Shown here: positions 22,721 to 29,919 of the stretch, piece after piece | Layout: every line of letters begins with the position of its first letter | Numbering within the stretch: position 1 is the first letter of the stretch | Assembly (NCBI RefSeq): GCF_040290245.1 | Contig: NZ_PSMQ01000014.1 | Coordinates: 1-36,649, forward strand | Length of the DNA stretch: 36,649 nt | DNA from: Thermus_A sp040290245 | Lineage (GTDB): Bacteria; Deinococcota; Deinococci; Deinococcales; Thermaceae | Direction: 5' to 3' | Program-made: the position numbers and the translations under genes | The notes under the pieces: model-generated | Database searches by the model: none | Seen by the model: only the letters and a program-made list of their open reading frames with translations | Told to the model about the DNA's origin: nothing

Positions 22721-22752
22721 TTGACCCCCAACCGGAAAGGGCATGATAGAGT
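22721..22752 (+). promoter_or_regulatory. Promoter of second solute-binding protein gene
   Basis: TTGACC (22721-22726) is followed by GATAGA (22745-22750, spacer 18) or TAGAGT (22747-22752, spacer 20), ending 7-9 nt before ATG 22760. This points to a leaderless or near-leaderless mRNA. Confidence 0.65.
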
Positions 22753-22759
22753 AGGGGCA

Positions 22760-23965
22760 ATGAAAAAGGGCTTCCTCTTTCTCCTAGGGGGTTTCCTGGG
22801 CCTTCTCCCCGCCCAGGCGCAGCTGAACCTGGAGTTCTGGCACAGCATGGATGGCCCTGCGGGGCGGCTCATCGGCCAGTTCGCCCAGGAGTTTAACGCC
22901 AAGGAGCCCCGCTACCGGGTCACGCCCCGGTACATGGGGACCTATGAGGAGGCGGAGGCCAAGCTGGTGGCCGCTTTGCGCACGGGAAGCCCCCCGGTGC
23001 TCTTCCAGGCGGAGATCTCCTTCTTCCCCCGGCTGGTCGCGGAAGGAAATGCTCTGGCCCTGGATCCCTACCTGGAGCTTCCCAAGCCCTTCTTGGACGA
23101 TCTCTTCGAACCCGCCTGGGCCTACGGCCTGGTCAAGGGAAAACGGTACGGCCTTCCCTTCAACACCTCCACCCCGGTGCTCTTCTTCAACGAGGACGCC
23201 CTGAAGAGCAAGGGCCTAGCCCCACCCCGAACCTGGCAGGAGTTCAGGCGGGTGGCCCTGGCCCTCACCAGCCGGCAGGCCAAGGGGTTCATCTTCGTCA
23301 CCGACCCGCAGGCCTGGCTCTTCGAGGCCATGGTGACAAGCCGGGGTGGGAGCCTCACCAAGGATGGCCGGCCCAACTTCACCTCCAAGGAGGCCCTGGA
23401 AGCCCTGGCCCTCCTCCAGGAGCTGGGCCAGAAGGGGGCCCTTTCCGCACGCAACATGGCCGAGTCCACCTACGCCCAGCTGGACTTCGTGCGCACCAAG
23501 GGCATGATGGTCATGGCCTCCATCGCCAACTGGCCCGCGGCGGAGCAGTTCTCCTTCGCCTTCAGGCTCGGGGTGGCCCCGGTCCCAAAGGAGCCGGGGG
23601 GCAAGGTCCCCCTGGGCGGGGCCCAGCTGGTGGTCTTGAAGGGGGCCTCCCCCGAGGAAACCCAGGGGGCCCTGGCCTTCTGGCGCTACCTGATGGAGCC
23701 GGAAAACGTCGCCCGCTGGGTCCAGGCCAGCTACTACGTCCCCGTGAGGAAAAGCGCCATCCCGCTCCTGGAGGGGTTTTATCGGGAGAACCCTTACCGG
23801 AAGGTGGCCTTTGAGGAGATCGCCGTGGCCCAGCCCAGGCCCAAAGAACCCCAGTTCTCCACCTGGGCCAAGTACCTGGCCGAGGCCTTGGAAAAGGCCC
23901 TTAAAGGGGGTGTGCCGGCGCAGAAGGCCTTAGAAGAAGCGCAAAGGAGGGCCGAGGGGAGATGA
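22760..23965 (+). CDS. ABC transporter solute-binding protein, family 1 (UgpB-like), copy 2
   Basis: The 401-residue protein is paralogous along its whole length to the preceding gene (for example P-V-L-F-Q-A-E-I-S-F-F-P-R-L-V against P-V-L-F-Q-A-E-L-S-F-L-P-R-L-A, and both end E-A-L-E-K-x-L-K-x-G-V-P-x-x-K-A-L-E-E-A-Q). The signal peptide ends A-Q-A-Q near residue 21. Ligand-side differences between the copies suggest different substrates. ATG 22760 is chosen over an upstream in-frame ATG at 22721 that lies in the -35 box. Its stop overlaps the isomerase-like gene by 4 nt (ATGA), so those two are coupled. Confidence 0.9.
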   Translation: MKKGFLFLLGGFLGLLPAQAQLNLEFWHSMDGPAGRLIGQFAQEFNAKEPRYRVTPRYMGTYEEAEAKLVAALRTGSPPVLFQAEISFFPRLVAEGNALALDPYLELPKPFLDDLFEPAWAYGLVKGKRYGLPFNTSTPVLFFNEDALKSKGLAPPRTWQEFRRVALALTSRQAKGFIFVTDPQAWLFEAMVTSRGGSLTKDGRPNFTSKEALEALALLQELGQKGALSARNMAESTYAQLDFVRTKGMMVMASIANWPAAEQFSFAFRLGVAPVPKEPGGKVPLGGAQLVVLKGASPEETQGALAFWRYLMEPENVARWVQASYYVPVRKSAIPLLEGFYRENPYRKVAFEEIAVAQPRPKEPQFSTWAKYLAEALEKALKGGVPAQKALEEAQRRAEGR

Positions 23966-24732
23966 GGCTCGGGTTCAGCCCCTTCAACGCCGAGCTCCCC
24001 TATTCCGAGGCCTTCCGCCTGGCCTCGGAGCACGGGCTTTTCCTCGAGGTGGCCTACGACCTGCACGAGGCCCTTCCCGCCCTTCCCTCGGCCGAGGAGC
24101 TTAAAGCGATGGGCCGGGCCTATGGGGTGGGCTTCACCCTGCACCTGCCCTTTGTCGACCTCAACCCCGCAAGCCTTATCCCCTCCGTGCAGAGGCTTTC
24201 GACGGAGCGCCTTCTAAGGGCTTTGGACTTCGGCGCGAAGCTCGAGGCGGAGGTGGGGGTGCTCCACACCGGCCAGGTCCCCCTCCGCCACCCCATGGCC
24301 CTCCAGGCCGCGCGGGAGGCCCTGGAAAAGACCCTCTCGGCCCTTTTGCCCCTCCCCTTCCCCGTGGCCTTGGAAAACCTGGCCCTTTCCCCCCACGACC
24401 TGGTCCAGGGGGTGGAAGGCCTGGCAGGAGTCCTGCAGGCCTTCCCAGAGTACGGCTTCTGCCTGGACGTGGGCCACGCCCTGGTGGAGCTGGGCCCCCA
24501 GGGTCCCCTCCTCTACCAGGCCCTAAAAGGGCGCCTGATCCACCTCCACCTTCACGACAACCACGGCACAAGGGACGACCACCTGCCCATAGGGGCGGGA
24601 AAGGTACCTTGGGAAGCCCTGAGGCCCCTTTTCTCGGGGTTTAAAGGCACCGCCGCCCTCGAGGTGACCGGAGGCCTCGAGGGCCTCCGCACCAGCCTCC
24701 GCCGTTTAGGGACACTTGTCCTTGGTCCCTAG
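23962..24732 (+). CDS. Sugar phosphate isomerase/epimerase-like TIM barrel (AP-endonuclease 2 family)
   Basis: The 256-residue protein has the xylose-isomerase-like barrel. Metal-site candidates are in order: H in L-H-T-G near 95, E in V-A-L-E-N-L near 138, D and H in C-L-D-V-G-H-A near 171-174, H in H-L-H-L-H-D-N-H near 195-200, the D-D-H-L-P-I-G-x-G-x-V-P-W loop, and the late E in A-L-E-V-T-G. The active site looks intact. Family members include isomerases, epimerases and endonuclease IV; there is no DNA-repair-specific feature I can point to. Coupling to a solute-binding protein suggests handling of the imported ligand. The substrate is unknown. Confidence 0.83.
   Translation: MRLGFSPFNAELPYSEAFRLASEHGLFLEVAYDLHEALPALPSAEELKAMGRAYGVGFTLHLPFVDLNPASLIPSVQRLSTERLLRALDFGAKLEAEVGVLHTGQVPLRHPMALQAAREALEKTLSALLPLPFPVALENLALSPHDLVQGVEGLAGVLQAFPEYGFCLDVGHALVELGPQGPLLYQALKGRLIHLHLHDNHGTRDDHLPIGAGKVPWEALRPLFSGFKGTAALEVTGGLEGLRTSLRRLGTLVLGP
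24709..24722. promoter_or_regulatory. 14-bp palindrome at the fbc promoter
   Basis: GGGACA-CT-TGTCCT lies over the -35 region of the fbc promoter and inside the last codons of the upstream gene. A near copy (12 of 14 bases) is upstream of the act operon at 34601. The ACA-N2-TGT core is like that of BlaI/CopY-type operators. Confidence 0.5.
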
Positions 24733-24734
24733 GG

Positions 24735-24740
24735 TATAGT
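24735..24740 (+). promoter_or_regulatory. -10 box of the fbc operon
   Basis: TATAGT, with a weak ACACTT at 17-nt spacing, predicts a start near 24747 and a leader of about 44 nt with a strong AGGAGGAGG ribosome site at 24781-24789. Unlike many genes here, this operon is not leaderless. Confidence 0.65.
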
Positions 24741-24752
24741 GGTGGGTGGGGG

Positions 24753-24772
24753 CTTGTACCCCCTTTCACAAG
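24753..24772. promoter_or_regulatory. Rex-like operator in the fbc leader
   Basis: CTTGTACCCCCTTTCACAAG contains an 18-bp core (24754-24771) with the Rex spacing: the right half TTCACAA is perfect, the left half keeps TTGT only. It starts about 6 nt after the predicted transcription start, a typical repressor position. A CRP-type half-site reading (TCACA) is the alternative. Confidence 0.45.
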
Positions 24773-24790
24773 TAGAGATGAGGAGGAGGC

Positions 24791-25546
24791 ATGGTCGTAG
24801 ACCGGATTGAGGTGTACCTGGATGGGGGTGAAAACCCCGTCGCCGTCTTAAGAGAACCGCCCTACACCCTTAAGCTGGACACCCGTAAGCTCCCCGACGG
24901 GGAGCATGTCCTAAGGGTCCAGACCTACTACCGGGGCGGCGGCCTCGAGATCAAGGAGATCCCCTTTACCGTCAACAACTACCCCGATGTTCTGGTCCTG
25001 GGCCTGGACGAAAAAGGGGAGGTCTCCGGCACCCTCGAGCTCCGCCTGGCCGTGGGCGAACCCGAACTGCCCATAGAGCCCGTGCGGATCTCCGGCTGGG
25101 CCTATGCCGTGGCCCTGGTGGTGATCCTGGGGGGTATCTGGGGTTACTTCGCCCTCTCCCCGGCCACGCAAAAGATCATCACCGAGGTGGCCCCACCCCC
25201 CGCCCAGGAAGGCAAGCGGGAGGCCGCGGCCCCTGCCAAAGGGGTGGACGAGGCCCTCCTCAAAAAGGGCGAGCAGATCTTCCAGCAGAACTGCGCCGCC
25301 TGCCACCAGGCGAACGGCCAGGGCCTGCCCGGAGCCTTCCCCCCCCTGGCGGGCAACCCCCACCTGAAGGACGCGAACCACATCCTGAACGTGTTAAAAA
25401 ACGGCCTCCAGGGGCCCCTCACCGTGAACGGCCAGACCTATAACGGCCAGATGCCCAGCTTCAGCCAACTCTCCCCAGAGGAGATGAAGGCGGTGGCCAC
25501 CTATATCCGCAACAGCTGGGGCAACAACTTCGGGCCGGTAGAGTAA
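24791..25546 (+). CDS. fbcC: Cytochrome bc complex, cytochrome c subunit with N-terminal Ig-like domain
   Basis: The 251-residue protein has three parts: an N-terminal Ig-like domain (about 1-90; V-Y-L-D-G-G-E-N-P-V and P-D-G-E-H-V-L-R-V), one transmembrane helix (about 101-122), and a monohaem cytochrome c domain (C168-A-A-C-H172, with G-Q-M-P-S-F as probable Met ligand). There is no signal peptide, so with the haem in the periplasm the Ig-like domain should be in the cytoplasm. It is the first gene of the Thermus fbcCDFB operon and takes the place of cytochrome c1, passing electrons from the Rieske centre to soluble cytochrome c. AGGAGGAGG precedes ATG 24791. Confidence 0.93.
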   Translation: MVVDRIEVYLDGGENPVAVLREPPYTLKLDTRKLPDGEHVLRVQTYYRGGGLEIKEIPFTVNNYPDVLVLGLDEKGEVSGTLELRLAVGEPELPIEPVRISGWAYAVALVVILGGIWGYFALSPATQKIITEVAPPPAQEGKREAAAPAKGVDEALLKKGEQIFQQNCAACHQANGQGLPGAFPPLAGNPHLKDANHILNVLKNGLQGPLTVNGQTYNGQMPSFSQLSPEEMKAVATYIRNSWGNNFGPVE

Positions 25547-25556
25547 AGGAGGCGGC

Positions 25557-26039
25557 ATGTACCGGAACGATCCCGTCCTCCCCACCTTTGGCCTCATCCT
25601 GGCCCTGGGCCTCTTCTACGCCGCCTATCTGGACGGGCGGCTGATCGCAAAGCTTCTGGGCCACACCCCTCAGGAGCTCTCCGTAGGCCAGATCGGCCTC
25701 ATGGCCTTTGGGGCCGTCCTCCTCCTCTACGGCCTCATCGGTCTGGTCTCCTACTGGTTGGAGGGCCTCGAGCTCCGTCCAGGGCGGCACTTCCCCGAAC
25801 CCTCCACCGCCCCCATGGTGGCAGGGGTGGTCCTGGTCCTCCTCCTCACCGCCATGGCCGGGTTCTTCGTCCGGCTCCTCATCTACTCGGCCCAGACCGG
25901 CCACAACCCCACCTCGCTCCAAGGGGCCTTGTTCGGGGGAATGAGCCTGGTGGTGGCCGTCCTCCTCGGGATTTACAAAAAGTTCTACGGCCGGGAGGAG
26001 GCGGTCACGGAAGAGGAAAGGAGCGAGTTCCCCTGGTAG
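25557..26039 (+). CDS. fbcD: Cytochrome bc complex membrane subunit FbcD
   Basis: The 160-residue protein has about four predicted transmembrane helices (near 10-35, 45-70, 85-110, 122-142), with a short acidic C-terminal tail. It has no cofactor motif. Its place between fbcC and the Rieske gene matches fbcD of the T. thermophilus operon, a small subunit of unknown function particular to this lineage. It lies 10 nt after fbcC with an AGGAGGCGGC ribosome site, and 9 nt before fbcF. Confidence 0.88.
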   Translation: MYRNDPVLPTFGLILALGLFYAAYLDGRLIAKLLGHTPQELSVGQIGLMAFGAVLLLYGLIGLVSYWLEGLELRPGRHFPEPSTAPMVAGVVLVLLLTAMAGFFVRLLIYSAQTGHNPTSLQGALFGGMSLVVAVLLGIYKKFYGREEAVTEEERSEFPW

Positions 26040-26048
26040 AGGTGAAGC

Positions 26049-26681
26049 ATGGATGAGCGTGAGATTCGACTCAAAACCTCCCGCCGCCGCCTTTTCCTTA
26101 AGGCCGCGGTGGGCACGGGGATCGGCCTCTCCTTGGTCTCCGCCTTCTACGTGGGGGCGAGCTTAAGGCCCAAAAAGGAGGTCACCCCGGAGAAGGAACC
26201 CTTAAAACCGGGGGATATCCTGGTCTTTGCCCAAGGCGGGGAACAGGGCATCCCCATCAAGCCGGAGGCCCTTAAAGTGGGGGACCCCATGGTCCTCGCC
26301 TACCCCATGGACCCCAAGACCAAGGTGGTCAAGAGCGGGGAGGCCAAGAACACCATCCTCCTCGCCCGTTACGCCCCCGAGACCCTTGACCCCGAGGTGG
26401 CCCAGCATGCGGTGGAGGGGATCGTGGCCTACTCCGCCGTCTGCACCCACCTGGGCTGCATCATCAGCCAGTGGTTGGCGGCCAAGGGTGCGGCCCTCTG
26501 CCCTTGCCACGGGGGCACGTACGACCTCGCCCACGGGGCCAGGGTCATCGCCGGCCCTCCCCCAAGGCCCATCCCCCAGCTTCCCCTCAAGCTGGAAAAC
26601 GGGGCCTTGGTGGCGGCCGGGGAGTTCCTGGGGCCCGTGGGGGTGCAGGCGGCCAGGGAAGCCGCCTGCCGTCTGGTGTAG
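26049..26681 (+). CDS. fbcF: Rieske iron-sulfur protein of the bc complex
   Basis: The 210-residue protein has a twin-arginine N-terminal anchor (S-R-R-R-L-F-L-K, residues 11-18, then a hydrophobic helix) and the Rieske cluster motifs C132-T-H134-L-G-C137 and C151-P-C-H154-G-G. The ligand numbers match those I recall for the T. thermophilus Rieske protein. It takes an electron from quinol at the Qo site and passes it to the cytochrome c subunit. The twin-arginine signal makes it a client of the TatAC system at 12.7-13.7 kb. The distance between the two motifs is typical of bc1-type proteins. It has a GAGGTGAAGC ribosome site and is 9 nt from fbcB. Confidence 0.97.
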   Translation: MDEREIRLKTSRRRLFLKAAVGTGIGLSLVSAFYVGASLRPKKEVTPEKEPLKPGDILVFAQGGEQGIPIKPEALKVGDPMVLAYPMDPKTKVVKSGEAKNTILLARYAPETLDPEVAQHAVEGIVAYSAVCTHLGCIISQWLAAKGAALCPCHGGTYDLAHGARVIAGPPPRPIPQLPLKLENGALVAAGEFLGPVGVQAAREAACRLV

Positions 26682-26690
26682 GAGGAAGGC

Positions 26691-27944
26691 ATGTACAAGT
26701 GGCTGGACGAACGCCTGGACCTGCAGGGCCTTTACAAGAAGGTCTTCCGAAAGGCTTTCCCGGTGCACCACTCCTTCTTTCTGGGGGAGATCACCCTCTT
26801 CGCCTTCCTCGTCCTGATCCTCACCGGGATCTTCCTCACCCTGAACTACGAGCCCTCCATCCGGGAAGTCAAGCTTCCCGACGGGCGCACCGTGCCCGCA
26901 GCCTATGGGAGCATCCTTTACATAGATAGCCTTCCCTTCGGCGCGATCATCCGGAGCCTCCACCACTGGTCGGCTCACGTGATGATCGCCGCGGCCTTTT
27001 TGCACATGCTCCGCATCCTCCTTTCCGGGGCGTACAAAAAGCCCCGGGAGCTCAACTACCTGGTGGGGCTTGGCCTTCTGGGCCTTTCCGTCGTGACCGC
27101 CTTTACGGGCTACGCCCTGCCGTACGACAACTACGCGGTCACCGCCACACGGATTGGGTACGGCATCGCCAACTCCATCCCCTGGGTGGGAAACGCCCTG
27201 GCCCAGATCTTCTTTGGCGGGGAGTTCCCGGGCTCAGAGAGGTCCATCCCGAGGCTTTATAGCCTCCACGTCCTCTGGCTTCCCCTCACCCTGCTGGCCC
27301 TCATCGGCCTGCACCTGGTGATCATGCTGAAGCAGAAGCACACCCAGCCCCGCTACGCCCAAAAGGTGGCCCCGGGGAAGATCCTGGGTGTCCCCATGTA
27401 CCCCCAGCAGACGGTGATGATGGGCATCCTCTTTGCCCTTTACGTGGGGGTGATGAGCTTTATCGCCGGCGCCTTCCTCGCCCACCCGGTGGAGGCCTTT
27501 GGACCCCCCACCCCCAACACCCCCGCGGTCAAGCCCGACTGGTACTTCCTCTGGATCTACGGGATCCTCCAGATCATCCCCTCGAGCTGGGAGTTCCGGC
27601 TCTTTGGAGCCACCATCGGCCCTGAGTTTATCGGGGGGGTCATCGTCCCCGGGATTCTGGGCCTCATCGGCCTCCTCCTGCCCTTTTTGGACGCGCGCAA
27701 GGACAAGATGCGCTACATGGAGCTCCCCTCAGAGCACCCCGTGCGCACCAGCCTCATCCTGGCTCTTTTGGTCTTCTTCTTGATGGCAAGCCTTGCTGGG
27801 TACAAGATCGACTTCCAGCAGCAGGGCTCCCTCCTCGGAAACAACGCGGTCCTTTGGACGCTGGTCCTGGGCGGCCCGCTTTTGACCCACCTCCTGAGCT
27901 ACACCCTGCTTCGGGTCTTTTACGGGAAGAGGGCCGAGGCCTGA
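26691..27944 (+). CDS. fbcB: Cytochrome b of the bc complex
   Basis: The 417-residue protein is an unsplit cytochrome b with about eight or nine helices. Haem-ligand histidines are visible in S-L-H-H-W-S-A-H and L-H-M-L-R-I-L-L (first pair side) and S-L-H-V-L-W-L-P and L-H-L-V-I-M-L (second pair side). The Qo motif is P282-D-W-Y285 instead of the PEWY of ubiquinol enzymes; PDWY is typical of low-potential menaquinol enzymes. It holds haems bL and bH and the Qo and Qi sites of the Q-cycle. It is the last fbc gene and is followed by a strong terminator. Confidence 0.97.
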   Translation: MYKWLDERLDLQGLYKKVFRKAFPVHHSFFLGEITLFAFLVLILTGIFLTLNYEPSIREVKLPDGRTVPAAYGSILYIDSLPFGAIIRSLHHWSAHVMIAAAFLHMLRILLSGAYKKPRELNYLVGLGLLGLSVVTAFTGYALPYDNYAVTATRIGYGIANSIPWVGNALAQIFFGGEFPGSERSIPRLYSLHVLWLPLTLLALIGLHLVIMLKQKHTQPRYAQKVAPGKILGVPMYPQQTVMMGILFALYVGVMSFIAGAFLAHPVEAFGPPTPNTPAVKPDWYFLWIYGILQIIPSSWEFRLFGATIGPEFIGGVIVPGILGLIGLLLPFLDARKDKMRYMELPSEHPVRTSLILALLVFFLMASLAGYKIDFQQQGSLLGNNAVLWTLVLGGPLLTHLLSYTLLRVFYGKRAEA

Positions 27945-27954
27945 GGCGGCGGGC

Positions 27955-27990
27955 AACCCCCCTCGGAAGGCCCCGAGGGGGGTTTGTTCC
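27955..27990. terminator. Shared terminator of the convergent fbc and act operons
   Basis: A 12-bp perfect stem (AACCCCCCTCGG / CCGAGGGGGGTT) with a six-base loop is followed on the plus strand by TTTGTTCC. It lies 11 nt after fbcB and 15 nt after the stop of actF, so it probably serves both directions, more strongly the plus one. Confidence 0.85.
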
Positions 27991-27998
27991 GGCCTCCC

Positions 27999-28916
27999 CT
28001 AGGCCAAGGGCGGCAGGACGTACCAGAGGTAGTGCAAAAAGCGGAAGGCCAGCACCCAAAGGGCAATCCCCCCAAGCCACCGCGGATCCCGTTTGGGGAG
28101 GTTGGTGAGGAGGGCCAGGAAGGGCAACAAAAATCCGCCCACCGCTACGCCGAAGGCCATTAGGTCCCAAGGGTAGATGGTCCTTTTCAGATAGAACTGG
28201 GCCTCGTGGGGGAGGTCCGCCCCCCAGATGATGATCAAGGTGGTGGCCTCCACGTAGATCCAGATGATGCTGAGGGCGAGGAGGAGGTTGGTCAGGCTGG
28301 TGAGCTGGGCCTTGAGCTCCGGCGTGGGGGCCCTCGAGGCCCTAAAAGCCCCGTAGGCCAAGGCGGCCACCGCGGCGGAAAGGAGCATCAGCGCGCCGAA
28401 GGAGGCGGAGTAGAAATGGGCCTCGAGGGCCATGAAGAGGTCAAAGACCAAAAAGGTCCCCGCGGCGAAGGTCAGGGGAAGCCCCGCCGCCCCCACCGTG
28501 GCCCGGGTCTCGCCCGGCTTTAGCCGCTGGAGGACCAAGGTAAAAAGAACGAAGAAAAGCGCATAGCGAAGGAGGAAGAAGGGGGCGTTCAGATAGGATG
28601 CCCGGTGGGCCAGGAGGGCATCCTCTCCTCCGCGGGCCCAAGGGTAAAGGGTGGGAAGGTCCAGGAAAAGGACCAGGCCCAGCACCCCAAGCCAGGGCAG
28701 AAGCCGGGCCAGGGGGTAGAGGTAGGGCTCGAGGGGCCTCCCCCAGAAGCTCGTGACCGCGTTGTGAAGGAGCAGGACCAGAAGGGCCCCCAGGCCCATC
28801 AGGGTGAAAAAGCCCCAGACGAGGAAGAAGGCCTTCAACCCAAAGACAAGGGCTAGAAGGAGAAGGGCTGGAGCCAGGATCCAAAAGGACCGGGCGCGCT
28901 CAATAGACCTTTGCAC
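27999..28916 (-). CDS. actF: Alternative Complex III subunit ActF
   Basis: The 305-residue polytopic protein (about eight to ten helices) has the ActF features D-L-P-T-L-Y-P-W, Y-L-N-A-P-F-F-L-L-R, L-F-M-A-L-E-A-H-F-Y-S and the late motif F-L-H-Y-L-W-Y. It is a membrane subunit related to ActC that pairs with it in the core of Alternative Complex III, a quinol:cytochrome c/oxidase oxidoreductase. GTG 28916 with AGGAGGT upstream is the best start; it overlaps the end of actE by 17 nt. A longer reading of the frame would run back through actE. It is the last gene of the act operon; no actG is seen. Confidence 0.9.
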   Translation of the reverse strand: MQRSIERARSFWILAPALLLLALVFGLKAFFLVWGFFTLMGLGALLVLLLHNAVTSFWGRPLEPYLYPLARLLPWLGVLGLVLFLDLPTLYPWARGGEDALLAHRASYLNAPFFLLRYALFFVLFTLVLQRLKPGETRATVGAAGLPLTFAAGTFLVFDLFMALEAHFYSASFGALMLLSAAVAALAYGAFRASRAPTPELKAQLTSLTNLLLALSIIWIYVEATTLIIIWGADLPHEAQFYLKRTIYPWDLMAFGVAVGGFLLPFLALLTNLPKRDPRWLGGIALWVLAFRFLHYLWYVLPPLA

Positions 28917-29406
28917 GGGCCACCTCCTCAGGACACGTCCCCTGGATGCAGGCCTTGATGTACGCGGCCACCAGCCACCGCTCCCGCCAGGGGATGCGGG
29001 AGGCGTAGGAGAGCATCCGGCCAAAGCCGTTCGTGGCCGCAAAGTAGAAGTACCCCGCGGGCATCTGAGCCACGGCCGGGTCCTGGAAGGAGCGGGGCTT
29101 GGGCATGCCCAGGGGGATCACCCGCCCATCCCCCAGGCCCCTTTCCCCGTGGCAGATGGCGCAGTAGCTTTGGTAAAGGACCTTCCCGCGCAGGAGTTCG
29201 CCCTTTGTGAGCACGAAGGGCAGGTCGGCAAACCCACCCCCTTCCTTAAGCCCCGTCCGGGCCGGGCCCACGGCCTCCCCCAGGGCCACCCGCTCCCCGG
29301 CGGGCTCCACGGGAAGGGGGCTTTCCCGGAAGGCCTTCACCTTGGGCTGGTCCCACATCCAGCCGCACCCGGCCAAAAGGAAGAGAAGTGGCCAGAGGCT
29401 ACGCAC
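28900..29406 (-). CDS. actE: Alternative Complex III cytochrome c subunit ActE
   Basis: The 168-residue lipoprotein has a signal peptide with lipobox L-L-A-G-C14 and a single cytochrome c haem site, C82-A-I-C-H86, with L-G-M-P-K-P as a likely Met ligand site. It is the monohaem subunit that should hand electrons to the next carrier on the periplasmic side. GTG 29406 overlaps the end of actD by 8 nt (GTGCGTAG). Its end overlaps actF. Confidence 0.92.
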   Translation of the reverse strand: MRSLWPLLFLLAGCGWMWDQPKVKAFRESPLPVEPAGERVALGEAVGPARTGLKEGGGFADLPFVLTKGELLRGKVLYQSYCAICHGERGLGDGRVIPLGMPKPRSFQDPAVAQMPAGYFYFAATNGFGRMLSYASRIPWRERWLVAAYIKACIQGTCPEEVARAKVY

Positions 29407-29908
29407 GCCGCACCTCCTCCACCTCCGCCCCCAGGGCCTTTAAAAGGGAGACCGCCTCCTCGAGGCGGGGCTCGGTCACGGGAATGAACAGGCCGTACCG
29501 GTCCAAAAGGACCTCCAGGTAGTTCGGGGCGTGCTTCACCGGATGCCAGGAAAGCGGGAGGTTCGTGGTGTACAGGAGGTAGAGGAAGATGCCCACGGTG
29601 ATGGTCAAAATGGTGAGCTCAAAGGCCACGGGGATGAAGGCGGGCCAGCCCAGGACCGGTTTTCCACTGGCGTTATGGGGGTAGTCAACGGAGGCATAGA
29701 CCTGGAGAAACAGGGCCAGGCCCAGCCCCAAGACCCCTAGGCAGAACGCCACCCAGGGCACGGGCTCCTTACCGCCCACCGCCTCCTTAAGTCCCTCCAC
29801 GGGGTTTGGGGCGTAGGCCTCAAAGCGGAAGCCCTCCCCTTTGAGCCGATGGGCCGCGGCCAGAAACGCCTTGGGCTCGGGAAAATAGGCCATATACCCG
29901 TAGAGCAT
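29399..29908 (-). CDS. actD: Alternative Complex III subunit ActD (DUF3341)
   Basis: The 169-residue protein matches ActD: an N-terminal soluble part (Y-G-Y-M-A-Y-F-P-E-P-K-A-F-L-A-A-A), two transmembrane helices (about 70-92 and 110-135) and a C-terminal F-I-P-V-T-E-P-R soluble region. It binds no cofactor and helps hold the membrane core together. It is 11 nt downstream of actC and overlaps actE by 8 nt. Confidence 0.92.
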   Translation of the reverse strand: MLYGYMAYFPEPKAFLAAAHRLKGEGFRFEAYAPNPVEGLKEAVGGKEPVPWVAFCLGVLGLGLALFLQVYASVDYPHNASGKPVLGWPAFIPVAFELTILTITVGIFLYLLYTTNLPLSWHPVKHAPNYLEVLLDRYGLFIPVTEPRLEEAVSLLKALGAEVEEVRRA

Positions 29909-29919
29909 GCCTCACCTCC

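Noticed and set aside
28917..29042. N-terminal extension of actF by 42 codons
   Set aside because: It is actE read out of frame; GTG 28916 has a good ribosome site.
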